Below, in pieces: positions 1 to 5,277 of a stretch of DNA of 6,341 nt; positions within the stretch are counted from its first letter, which is position 1, and each line of letters begins with the position of its first letter. The notes beneath the pieces are model-generated. The model was not told the DNA's origin and did no database searches. It was given only the letters and a program-made list of their open reading frames with translations. Both the position numbers and the translations under genes were made by a program. Origin of the DNA: Stenotrophomonas maltophilia (GTDB lineage Bacteria > Pseudomonadota > Gammaproteobacteria > Xanthomonadales > Xanthomonadaceae); assembly GCA_002386405.1 (NCBI GenBank), contig DGIP01000292.1, positions 453 to 6,793 on the forward strand, in the 5' to 3' direction.

Positions 1-1414
1 GCTGGGCCAGTACATCCAGCGGGTTGCGCGGGGGATCCACCGCTTCGATGCGCCCTTCCAGCATCCGCTCGATCGCCACGGTGGCGTCGATCAGGTCGCG
101 TCGCGTGCGCGGGTAGACCAGCCCGGTGGAGGTGCCGCCCACCTGGTGGCTGGCCCGGCCGATTCGCTGCAGCGCACTGGCCACCGACGGCGGCGCCGCG
201 ACCTGGATCACCAGGTCCACCAACCCCATGTCGATGCCCAGTTCCAGGCTGGAGGTCGCCACCACGCAGCGCAGCGAACCGTCCTTGAGCGACTGTTCGA
301 TGTCGCGCCGCTGTTCCTTGGAGACCGAGCCGTGGTGCGACCGCGCGATCAGCTCGGGGCTGGCCACGACCCGCGACACGGTGCTGCCGGTGAACGAGCC
401 GTACTGCTCGGGTACCGGCGCGACCGGCGGCTGGCCGGCCGCGCGCGCGCTGCGTTCGGCATGGAGTTCGTTGAGACGTGCGGTCAGTTTTTCGGCCACG
501 CCACGCGAGTTGGCGAACACGATGGTCGAGCGCCGCGCCAGCACCTGGTCGAGGATGCTGGCTTCCACGTGCGGCCAGATCGAGCCCACCCGGCCGGTCG
601 GTTCGCGTTCCGCCCCCGGTCCCGCATGCGGTGGCAGGTCCGCCATGTCCTCCACCGGCACCACGATGCGTACGTCGAGATGGCGCGGACTGGCCGGGTC
701 CACCACGGTGACCGGCCGGTCACCGCCCAGGAAGGCGGCCACCTGCTCCACCGGGCGCACCGTGGCCGACAGGCCGATGCGCTGCGCGGGCACCTGCAGC
801 AATGCGTCCAGCCGCTCCAGGCTGAGCGCCAGATGGGTGCCGCGTTTGCTGCCGGCCACCGCATGGATTTCATCCACGATCACGGTATCGACCTCGCGCA
901 GGGTCTCGCGCGCCTTCGAGGTCAGCATCAGGAACAGCGATTCGGGCGTGGTGATCAGGATGTCCGGCGGGCGCCGCAGCAGGCGCGCACGTTCGGCCAC
1001 GGGGGTATCGCCGGTGCGGATGCCGACCGTCAGGACCACTGCGGGATCGCCACGCCGCTCGCGCTCGGCGTCCACGCCCTGCAGCGGCACCTGCAGGTTG
1101 CGCTGCACGTCGGCGCCCAATGCCTTGATCGGCGATAGATAGAGCACGCGGGTGCGGCGCGGCGCTGCCTTCGGCGTGCCGCCCTGCCCCGCGGACTCCT
1201 GCTGGCGTGCGCGGTACAGCTGGTCGATGGCATGCAGGAACGCCGCCAGGGTCTTGCCCGATCCGGTCGGCGCGATCACCAGGGTGTGCTGGCCCGCCCC
1301 GATGGCCCGCCAGGCCGCCGCCTGCACCGGAGTGGGCGCGGGAAACGCCGAGGCGAACCAGGCGCCCGTGGCGGGTTCGAACAACGTCAGGGCGGCAGCG
1401 GGCGAAGGCGTCAT
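1..1414 (-). CDS. lhr: Lhr-family ATP-dependent helicase (N-terminal part, runs off the left edge)
   Basis: Superfamily 2 DNA/DNA-RNA helicase of the Lhr type, a cytoplasmic ATP-driven 3'-5' translocase linked to DNA repair. The 471 visible residues align by eye almost end to end with the start of E. coli Lhr (a roughly 1,500-residue protein), so about two thirds is probably missing. Motifs in order: Walker A APTGSGKT (48-55), motif Ia LSPIKALG (93-100), the Lhr-typical GIRTGDT (131-137), TTPESL (155-160), DEIH box (181-184) followed by AVAGSKRG, SAT (216-218), STIVFANSRG (296-305), SHHGSVSKEQRR (359-370), motif V ATSSLELGIDMG (386-397) and motif VI QRIGRASHQ (416-424). Both RecA-like domains are therefore present and look intact; the winged-helix and C-terminal regions lie outside. 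The ATG at 1414 is chosen because AAGG lies 9 bases upstream and the N-terminus starts like E. coli Lhr. Motif VI reads ASH where E. coli has AGH. Divergent from the secreted-protein gene. Family call is secure; full-length versus short Lhr-core form cannot be decided. Confidence 0.95.
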   Translation of the reverse strand, partial: MTPSPAAALTLFEPATGAWFASAFPAPTPVQAAAWRAIGAGQHTLVIAPTGSGKTLAAFLHAIDQLYRARQQESAGQGGTPKAAPRRTRVLYLSPIKALGADVQRNLQVPLQGVDAERERRGDPAVVLTVGIRTGDTPVAERARLLRRPPDILITTPESLFLMLTSKARETLREVDTVIVDEIHAVAGSKRGTHLALSLERLDALLQVPAQRIGLSATVRPVEQVAAFLGGDRPVTVVDPASPRHLDVRIVVPVEDMADLPPHAGPGAEREPTGRVGSIWPHVEASILDQVLARRSTIVFANSRGVAEKLTARLNELHAERSARAAGQPPVAPVPEQYGSFTGSTVSRVVASPELIARSHHGSVSKEQRRDIEQSLKDGSLRCVVATSSLELGIDMGLVDLVIQVAAPPSVASALQRIGRASHQVGGTSTGLVYPRTRRDLIDATVAIERMLEGRIEAVDPPRNPLDVLAQ

Positions 1415-1544
1415 GGCTGCCCACCTTACCTGCCGCTGCGTAGAAATACCGATCACGGCCACGCAGATTTTCCGATGCGGGCGGCGCCTTTTCATGCAAG
1501 GCTCACACTGGGTTGTTCCCTCGGCCAACAGCGGAGCGTCCAGC
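1415..1544. other. Divergent intergenic region between lhr and the exported-protein gene
   Basis: These 130 bases must hold the start signals for both flanking genes, which point away from each other. The lhr ribosome binding site (AAGG, 1424-1427 on the minus strand) and the GGAG of the exported protein (1533-1536) are the only signals I can support. No pair of boxes close to the sigma-70 consensus, no strong dyad and no small ORF with a good ribosome binding site was seen. Confidence 0.5.
1533..1536 (+). promoter_or_regulatory. Ribosome binding site that sets the start of the exported protein
   Basis: GGAG sits 8 bases before the ATG at 1545. The reading frame is open far upstream, to 1152, but that part overlaps lhr antisense and its in-frame ATGs lack such a site. 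The 1545 start also places a normal signal peptide at the N-terminus. Confidence 0.7.
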
Positions 1545-1991
1545 ATGAATCCGCAGGCGATCAGAAACACCCTGGCGGTGGTGTTGATCGCCCTGTGCGC
1601 TCTGCCTGCCCTGGATGCGCCTGCATACGCGCAGTTCCCTCCGCTCCTCATGCAGAACGCCAACCAGGCACCGCGACCGGAGCCGGCCGACCGCTGGCGG
1701 TTGGAGTTCCACGACGCAGCCGATTCAGACGGCATCATCAGCTTCCGCCTGTGGGTGCATGAAGAGTCGCCGATGCACGTCGATGTTCCGATCCGCAAGG
1801 GCGAGTCCGACAACGAGATCGCCACCGCCGCCCGCGATGCACTGGCCGGTCGGCTCGGCGAACGTTATATGGCGGTCCTGGTAAACGGCGATGATGTGGT
1901 CATTACGGCACGACGCGGCTCACCCCGCTTTACCGTCGAACTACTGCGCGACACCGCACGGGATGTCGATGTCGACGTGGACCGCGACTGA
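1545..1991 (+). CDS. Small exported protein of unknown function
   Basis: I do not recognise this 148-residue protein. It begins with a clear Sec signal peptide: a basic residue at R7, a hydrophobic core (about 9-23) and a likely signal peptidase I site after AYA at 27-29, leaving a mature protein of about 119 residues starting at Q30. There is no lipobox, so a periplasmic or secreted location is inferred. The mature part has a Pro/Asn-rich linker (30-49), then one compact alpha/beta-looking module: beta strand WRLEF, beta strand IISFRLWV, VDVPI, an amphipathic helix (about 87-104) and two strands, MAVLV and VVITAR, before FTVEL. It ends in an alternating acidic tail, DVDVDVD (140-146). The one cysteine (C18) is in the signal peptide, so the mature protein has none. 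It lies 48 bases before the peptidase gene on the same strand, so cotranscription is possible. Reality of the gene is supported by its ribosome binding site, signal peptide and intact frame; its function is open. Confidence 0.8.
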   Translation: MNPQAIRNTLAVVLIALCALPALDAPAYAQFPPLLMQNANQAPRPEPADRWRLEFHDAADSDGIISFRLWVHEESPMHVDVPIRKGESDNEIATAARDALAGRLGERYMAVLVNGDDVVITARRGSPRFTVELLRDTARDVDVDVDRD

Positions 1992-2027
1992 CCGGTGCCT
2001 GGGCTATCCTTGGCGGGCACCCGCCCC

Positions 2028-2031
2028 AAGG
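2028..2031 (+). promoter_or_regulatory. Ribosome binding site that sets the start of the prolyl aminopeptidase
   Basis: AAGG is 8 bases before the ATG at 2040. This favours the 2040 start over the in-frame ATG at 1995, which would add 15 residues with no counterpart in the X. campestris enzyme and begin only 3 bases after the upstream stop codon. Confidence 0.7.
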
Positions 2032-2039
2032 TTTCCGCC

Positions 2040-3002
2040 ATGCGCACGCTCTATCCGCCGACCACACCGTTCCGCGAGCACCACATTCCGGTTGATGACC
2101 TGCATACGCTGTATGTGGAGGAATGCGGCACCCCGGCCGGCATCCCGGTGGTGTTCCTGCATGGCGGCCCGGGCGCGGGCGTTTCGCCGACGCACCGGCG
2201 CTTCTTCGACCCTGCGCGTTACCGGATCGTGCTGATCGACCAGCGCGGCAGCGGCCGCTCCACGCCGTTCGGCGAACTGCGCGACAACACCACCGCGCAC
2301 CTGGTGGCCGATATCGAAACCGTGCGTGCCCGGCTGGGCATCGAACGCTGGCTGGTATTTGGTGGCTCGTGGGGTTCCACGCTGGCGCTGGCCTATGCGC
2401 AGGCGCATCCCGACCGTGCCACCGGCGTGATCGTGCGCGGCGTGTACCTGGGCCGCGCCGAAGAGAACCGCTGGTTCAATGAAGCCGATGGCGGTGCGCG
2501 CTGGGTGTTCCCCGAGCGCTGGGCGAACTACGCCGCCCACCTGCCGGAAGAAGAACACGGCAACATGATCGAGGCCTATTGGCAACGCATGGACAGCGAC
2601 GACAGCGCCACCCGCATCGCCGCTGCGCAGGCCTGGCTGGGCTGGGAGGACTTCGCTGCCACATTGGTGCACGAGGTCAACGCCGTCTCCGACGCCGACC
2701 CGCTGGATACCCTGGCCAAGGCGCGGATCGAAGCGCACTACTTCCGCCACAACGCCTTCCTGGAACACGGCCAGCTGCTGCGCGACATCGACCGCATCCG
2801 CCACCTGCCCGGGGTGATCGTGCAGGGACGCTACGACATCATCTGCCCGCCGCGCAGCGCCTGGGACCTGTCCCAGGCATGGCCGGAAGCCAGGCTGGAG
2901 ATGGTGCTGTCCGGCCACAGCGCGACCGAGCCGGCCACGGTGGACGCGCTGGTGCGCGCCACCGATGCCTTCGCCGATCAGGCTGCGGCGTACGCCGGGT
3001 AA
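2040..3002 (+). CDS. pip: Prolyl aminopeptidase (proline iminopeptidase), S33 family
   Basis: Alpha/beta-hydrolase that releases N-terminal proline from peptides in the cytoplasm. The 320-residue protein matches the X. campestris proline iminopeptidase (313 residues) along its length. Visible elements: the LYPP start, the oxyanion motif HGGPG (41-45), DQRGSGRS (67-74), NNTT-like DNTTAHLVADIE (82-93), the nucleophile elbow GGSWGS with catalytic Ser110, a helical cap (about 140-230), catalytic Asp266 in GRYD (263-266) and catalytic His293 in SGHS (291-294). The X. campestris triad is Ser110, Asp266, His294, so the fold is preserved nearly residue for residue. Glu203 in GWEDF sits where family members have an acidic residue contacting the substrate amino group (by homology). 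No signal peptide. The 3' end overlaps the converging reductase gene by 25 bases. The cap is more divergent than the catalytic core, so substrate preference may differ; several S33 relatives accept substrates other than proline. Confidence 0.93.
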   Translation: MRTLYPPTTPFREHHIPVDDLHTLYVEECGTPAGIPVVFLHGGPGAGVSPTHRRFFDPARYRIVLIDQRGSGRSTPFGELRDNTTAHLVADIETVRARLGIERWLVFGGSWGSTLALAYAQAHPDRATGVIVRGVYLGRAEENRWFNEADGGARWVFPERWANYAAHLPEEEHGNMIEAYWQRMDSDDSATRIAAAQAWLGWEDFAATLVHEVNAVSDADPLDTLAKARIEAHYFRHNAFLEHGQLLRDIDRIRHLPGVIVQGRYDIICPPRSAWDLSQAWPEARLEMVLSGHSATEPATVDALVRATDAFADQAAAYAG

Positions 3003-4108
3003 TCGGTGTAACCCTTCGCGCCACCGCCGTAGAACGTGGTGCGGTCCGGGGTGTTGAGCGGCCAGCCATTCTGCAGGCGTGCGACCAGGTCCGGGTTGGC
3101 GATGAACGGCGTGCCGAACGCAGCCAGGTCGATCAGGCCGGCGTCGATCAACTGCTCGGCGCGTGCGCGGTCCAGGCCACCGGCGAGGATCAGCGCGGTG
3201 TTCGGCAGGTTGCCCTTGATGGTGCGCAGCAGGCCCTGGAAGCCGCCCTCGGCGCCGGGGTCGACCACCACATCGCCCACCTTGAACCCGGACTGGTCCA
3301 TCAGGTGCACGAAGGCCAGCCCACGCTCGCCGATGGCCTTGCTCAGCACGCCGTAGGTCTCGTCGATGCCGTCGTGCAACGGCATGTCGAACAGCTGCCC
3401 ATACGGCGACAGGCGGATGCCGGTGCGCGCCGCGCCAATGCGGGCCACCACCGCGTCGATCACCTCCAGGGTGAAGCGCAGGCGGTTTTCCATGGTGTCG
3501 GCCGAGTACCGGTCGGTGCGGTCGTTGACCAGCGGGTTCATGAACTGCTCGAACAGGTAGCCGTTCGCGCCGTGGATTTCCACGCCGTCGAAACCGGCGT
3601 CGATCGCGTTGGCCGCCGCCTGCGCGAACTCACCCACGATGCGTGTGATCTCGTCGGTGGCCAGCTGGCGCGGGGCCGGCGGCGCCACCAGGGTGGGCGT
3701 GCCGGTCTCGTCGTAGCCGAAGGCCTGCGCGCCCACCGGCTGCCTGGAGCTGGCGCTTACCGGCAGGCGGCCGTCGGCCTGGATGGTGGGGTGCGAAACC
3801 CGGCCCACGTGCCAGAGTTGGGCCACGATGCGGCCGCCCACGGCATGCACCGAGTTGGTGACCAGGCGCCAGCCCTCGATCTGTTCCGGGCGGAAGATGC
3901 CCGGGTTGAACAGGTAACCCTGCCCTTCCTGCGAGATCGGGGTGCCTTCGCTGACGATCAGGCCGGCGGTGGCGCGCTGGGCGTAATAGAGCGCGATGCG
4001 CTCGTCGGCGATGTCGTTGGGCGCGCGGGCGCGGGTCAGCGGGGCCATCACCACGCGGTTGCGGAGCGGCGCGCCGGCGAGATCGAACGGAGCGAACAGG
4101 GAAGTCAT
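2978..4108 (-). CDS. Old Yellow Enzyme-type alkene reductase (NemA/XenA-like FMN oxidoreductase)
   Basis: FMN-dependent, NAD(P)H-driven enzyme that reduces activated C=C bonds (enones, maleimides) and in some relatives nitroesters or nitroaromatics; cytoplasmic. The 376-residue length is normal for the classical OYE group. Visible elements: FMN-region MAPLTRARA (21-29) with Thr25, QLWHVGR (97-103) with Gln97, the active-site motif EIHGANGYLFEQF (177-189) with His179 and Asn182 for the substrate carbonyl or nitro group and Tyr184 as proton donor, NDRTDRYS (195-202), ENRLRF (207-212), IRLSP (231-235) with the FMN-contacting Arg232, and the C-terminal LAGG plus AFGTPFIANPDLV (330-342). In the last motif Thr333 stands where PETN reductase and OYE1 carry an FMN-phosphate-binding Arg. 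The ATG at 4108 is chosen over 4117 because AGGA at 4117-4120 is 8 bases before 4108 but runs into the other ATG. Divergent from the LysR gene, its likely regulator, and converging with pip. Family call secure; the physiological substrate is unknown. Confidence 0.94.
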   Translation of the reverse strand: MTSLFAPFDLAGAPLRNRVVMAPLTRARAPNDIADERIALYYAQRATAGLIVSEGTPISQEGQGYLFNPGIFRPEQIEGWRLVTNSVHAVGGRIVAQLWHVGRVSHPTIQADGRLPVSASSRQPVGAQAFGYDETGTPTLVAPPAPRQLATDEITRIVGEFAQAAANAIDAGFDGVEIHGANGYLFEQFMNPLVNDRTDRYSADTMENRLRFTLEVIDAVVARIGAARTGIRLSPYGQLFDMPLHDGIDETYGVLSKAIGERGLAFVHLMDQSGFKVGDVVVDPGAEGGFQGLLRTIKGNLPNTALILAGGLDRARAEQLIDAGLIDLAAFGTPFIANPDLVARLQNGWPLNTPDRTTFYGGGAKGYTDYPAYAAA

Positions 4109-4109
4109 T

Positions 4110-4156
4110 GCATGCATCCTGGGGAGGGGCCTGCTGCTGCAGGCAGGGGTGCATGC
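4110..4156. promoter_or_regulatory. Nested dyad in the reductase leader: operator or leader hairpin
   Basis: The outer arms GCATGCATCC (4110-4119) and GGGTGCATGC (4147-4156) are inverted copies matching at 9 of 10 positions. Inside them is a second, perfect dyad, GCCTGC-TGCT-GCAGGC (4129-4144). The outer arm next to the gene includes the reductase ribosome binding site and ends 1 base before its start codon. As DNA it could be an operator; as minus-strand RNA the outer stem would hide the ribosome binding site, with one C-A mismatch. The candidate reductase -10 box overlaps the far arm, which favours the DNA reading. Function is inferred from position and symmetry only. Confidence 0.4.
4117..4120 (-). 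promoter_or_regulatory. Ribosome binding site of the alkene reductase, inside a dyad
   Basis: AGGA on the minus strand, 8 bases before the ATG at 4108. It decides for the shorter start (MTSLF) and lies within the downstream arm of the dyad at 4110-4156. Confidence 0.6.
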
Positions 4157-4181
4157 TAGGTAGATGCCGATACAGCTACAA
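4153..4181 (-). promoter_or_regulatory. Candidate promoter of the alkene reductase
   Basis: On the minus strand, TTGTAG (4176-4181) and TAGCAT (4153-4158) are separated by 17 bases, matching 3 of 6 and 4 of 6 consensus sigma-70 positions. The -35 box overlaps the -10 box of the LysR gene, a layout typical of LTTR-controlled divergent pairs. The match is weak, as expected for an activator-dependent promoter, and could be chance. Confidence 0.3.
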
Positions 4182-4182
4182 T
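4177..4182 (+). promoter_or_regulatory. Candidate -10 box of the LysR gene
   Basis: TACAAT matches the sigma-70 -10 consensus at 5 of 6 positions and lies 53 bases before the ATG at 4236. The region 16 to 18 bases upstream has no good -35 box, so the promoter would be weak or helped by a protein. It sits in a locally AT-richer stretch of an otherwise GC-rich window. Confidence 0.4.
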
Positions 4183-4191
4183 ACGCCTTCT

Positions 4192-4210
4192 CAGCAAATC
4201 ACAATTGCTG
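4192..4210. promoter_or_regulatory. Dyad CAGCAA-N7-TTGCTG, candidate operator of the LysR regulator
   Basis: A perfect 6-base inverted repeat with a 7-base, A-rich spacer lies just downstream of the predicted LysR start point and before its GGAGG ribosome binding site (4224-4228). The position fits autorepression. It does not contain a symmetric T-N11-A LTTR box, so binding by this particular regulator is a guess. Confidence 0.35.
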
Positions 4211-4235
4211 TAATCGCATTTCCGGAGGTTTCCCC

Positions 4236-5150
4236 ATGCAGCTCAAGGCCCTGCGCTACTTCCTGATGGTGGCCAGCACCAGCAGCTTCCTGGCCACCGC
4301 CCGGCATTTCCGGGTGCCGGCCTCCTCGGTATCGCGCTTCATCGCCGCACTGGAGAAGGACCTGGGCCGCCAGCTGTTCTACCGCAGCACCCGCGCGGTG
4401 CGGCTCACCGAGGACGGCGAGCGCTTCCACCAACAGGCGCGCGAAGCCATCGAGCTGCTCGATGCGGCCGTTGACGACCTGGGGCGGGATGACGGCGCGT
4501 TGAGTGGCCGGCTGCGGATCAATGCGCCGGAAGCGTTCGGGCGGCTGCACGTGGCCCGGCTGATCAACACCCTCCAGGCCGGGCACCCCGCGTTGGATGT
4601 GGAACTGCAGCTCACCGATGCCTACATCGACCCCGTGCAGGAAGGCGTGGACATCACGGTGCGGATCGGACCGCAGGTGGATTCGGGATTGATCGGCAGG
4701 ACCGTCGCTGCCCAGCGGCAGATCGTGGCCGCCAGCCCCGCCTACCTCGCCGCGCACGGTACGCCGCAGGTGCCCGCCGACCTGCTGGAGCACCGCTGCC
4801 TGCTCTACAAGGGCCAGTTCGGCACACAGCGCTGGTACTTCCGGGAGGAAGCATCGCAGCCATTCGACGGCATCAACGTCAGCGGGCCGTTGTGCAGCAA
4901 CAACGCCGAAGTGCTGCTCGCCGCCGCGCTCGAGGGGCACGGCGTGGTGCTGTTCCCCAGCTGGCTGTACCACCGCGAAAGCTTTGCGAAGCAGCACCTG
5001 GTGCCGCTGCTCGGGGCATGGGAAGGCTCGGTCGCGACCGAGACCTCCTACATCCAGCTGCTGTCGCCCGAGAACAAGCTGCGGTCACGCAAGGTACGCG
5101 AGGTGACGGCGTTCCTGCTGGAGGGATTCGACACCTGGGACCGCCCGTAG
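4236..5150 (+). CDS. LysR-type transcriptional regulator
   Basis: DNA-binding regulator of the LTTR family, normally a tetramer that bends the DNA of a divergent promoter and responds to a small co-inducer. The 304-residue length is typical. The N-terminal winged helix-turn-helix spans about 1-60 (MQLKALRYFLMVASTSSF, then ATARHFRVPASSVSRFIAALE and the wing STRAVRLTEDG), followed by a linker helix (about 62-88). The effector domain starts at GRLRINAPEAFGRLHVARLI (91-110) and includes DVELQLTD, DITVRIG (139-145), AASPAYLAAHGTP (165-177) and the GHGVVLFPSWL segment (235-244), the pattern of the CrgA-like LTTR subgroup. The start is set by GGAGG 7 bases upstream. It is divergent from the alkene reductase across 127 bases, so regulation of that gene and of itself is the natural inference. 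Its TAG stop is part of the GTAG head of a REP element, so the last residues may have been shaped by that insertion. Confidence 0.93.
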   Translation: MQLKALRYFLMVASTSSFLATARHFRVPASSVSRFIAALEKDLGRQLFYRSTRAVRLTEDGERFHQQAREAIELLDAAVDDLGRDDGALSGRLRINAPEAFGRLHVARLINTLQAGHPALDVELQLTDAYIDPVQEGVDITVRIGPQVDSGLIGRTVAAQRQIVAASPAYLAAHGTPQVPADLLEHRCLLYKGQFGTQRWYFREEASQPFDGINVSGPLCSNNAEVLLAAALEGHGVVLFPSWLYHRESFAKQHLVPLLGAWEGSVATETSYIQLLSPENKLRSRKVREVTAFLLEGFDTWDRP

Positions 5151-5169
5151 GGACACGCCATGCGTGTCC
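5147..5169 (+). repeat. REP unit 1, overlapping the LysR stop codon
   Basis: GTAG is followed by GGACACGC-CAT-GCGTGTCC, a perfect 8-base stem with a 3-base loop. Bases 5148-5150 of the head are the TAG stop codon of the LysR gene. Confidence 0.8.
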
Positions 5170-5204
5170 ACGCGGTCCCTCGGCGCTCGGTGCAGGTCCG
5201 CGCT

Positions 5205-5226
5205 GACACGCATGGCGTGTCCCTAC
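5205..5226 (-). repeat. REP unit 2, inverted copy
   Basis: On the minus strand it reads the same GTAG head and palindrome as unit 1 for 22 bases. The next base differs, leaving a 7-base stem. It ends 51 bases before the patatin-like gene. Confidence 0.8.
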
Positions 5227-5277
5227 GCTGCGGGAATTACTGTGGAACCGGGTCCGGGTCGATGCCACGCTGGGCGC

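Larger units (their letters stand above)
5146..5227. repeat. Inverted pair of GTAG-headed REP palindromes (SMAG/BIME-like)
   Basis: Two short palindromes face each other and form an inverted repeat whose outer arms, 5146-5168 and 5205-5227, are complementary over 23 bases without mismatch. After a 2-base by 2-base internal mismatch, pairing resumes for five bases (5171-5175 with 5198-5202). Each unit carries GTAG at its outer end, the hallmark of GTAG-type REPs mobilised in trans by RAYT transposases and described as SMAG elements in S. maltophilia. As RNA the whole unit would make a very stable hairpin after the LysR gene that could end or protect its transcript; no T-run follows, so it is not a canonical intrinsic terminator. 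The family name is assigned from memory of the motif, not from a search. Confidence 0.8.

Noticed and set aside
126..1142. Long plus-strand open frames (338 and 330 codons) opposite lhr
   Set aside because: They are antisense to a clearly conserved helicase, rich in Arg/Ser/His low-complexity composition, and show no recognisable domain; typical GC-rich shadow frames.
1152..1544. Upstream extension of the exported-protein frame
   Set aside because: It would overlap lhr antisense for over 250 bases and bury the signal peptide internally; the ATG at 1545 has the ribosome binding site.
2012..2025. GGCGG-GCAC-CCGCC dyad between the exported-protein gene and pip
   Set aside because: Only 5 base pairs, no T-run, and such GC dyads are frequent by chance at this base composition; not a convincing terminator.
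1995..2039. Earlier in-frame ATG for pip
   Set aside because: No ribosome binding site, and the extra 15 residues have no counterpart in the X. campestris enzyme.
2579..4159. A 526-codon plus-strand frame crossing pip and the reductase
   Set aside because: It overlaps two well-supported genes in other frames, has Arg/Ala/Gly/His-rich composition and no motif; a shadow of the reductase's complement.
4160..4179. GTAG...CTAC in the LysR-reductase intergenic region as a third REP
   Set aside because: Only the outer four bases pair and there is no internal palindrome like that of the 5146-5227 pair; probably chance.
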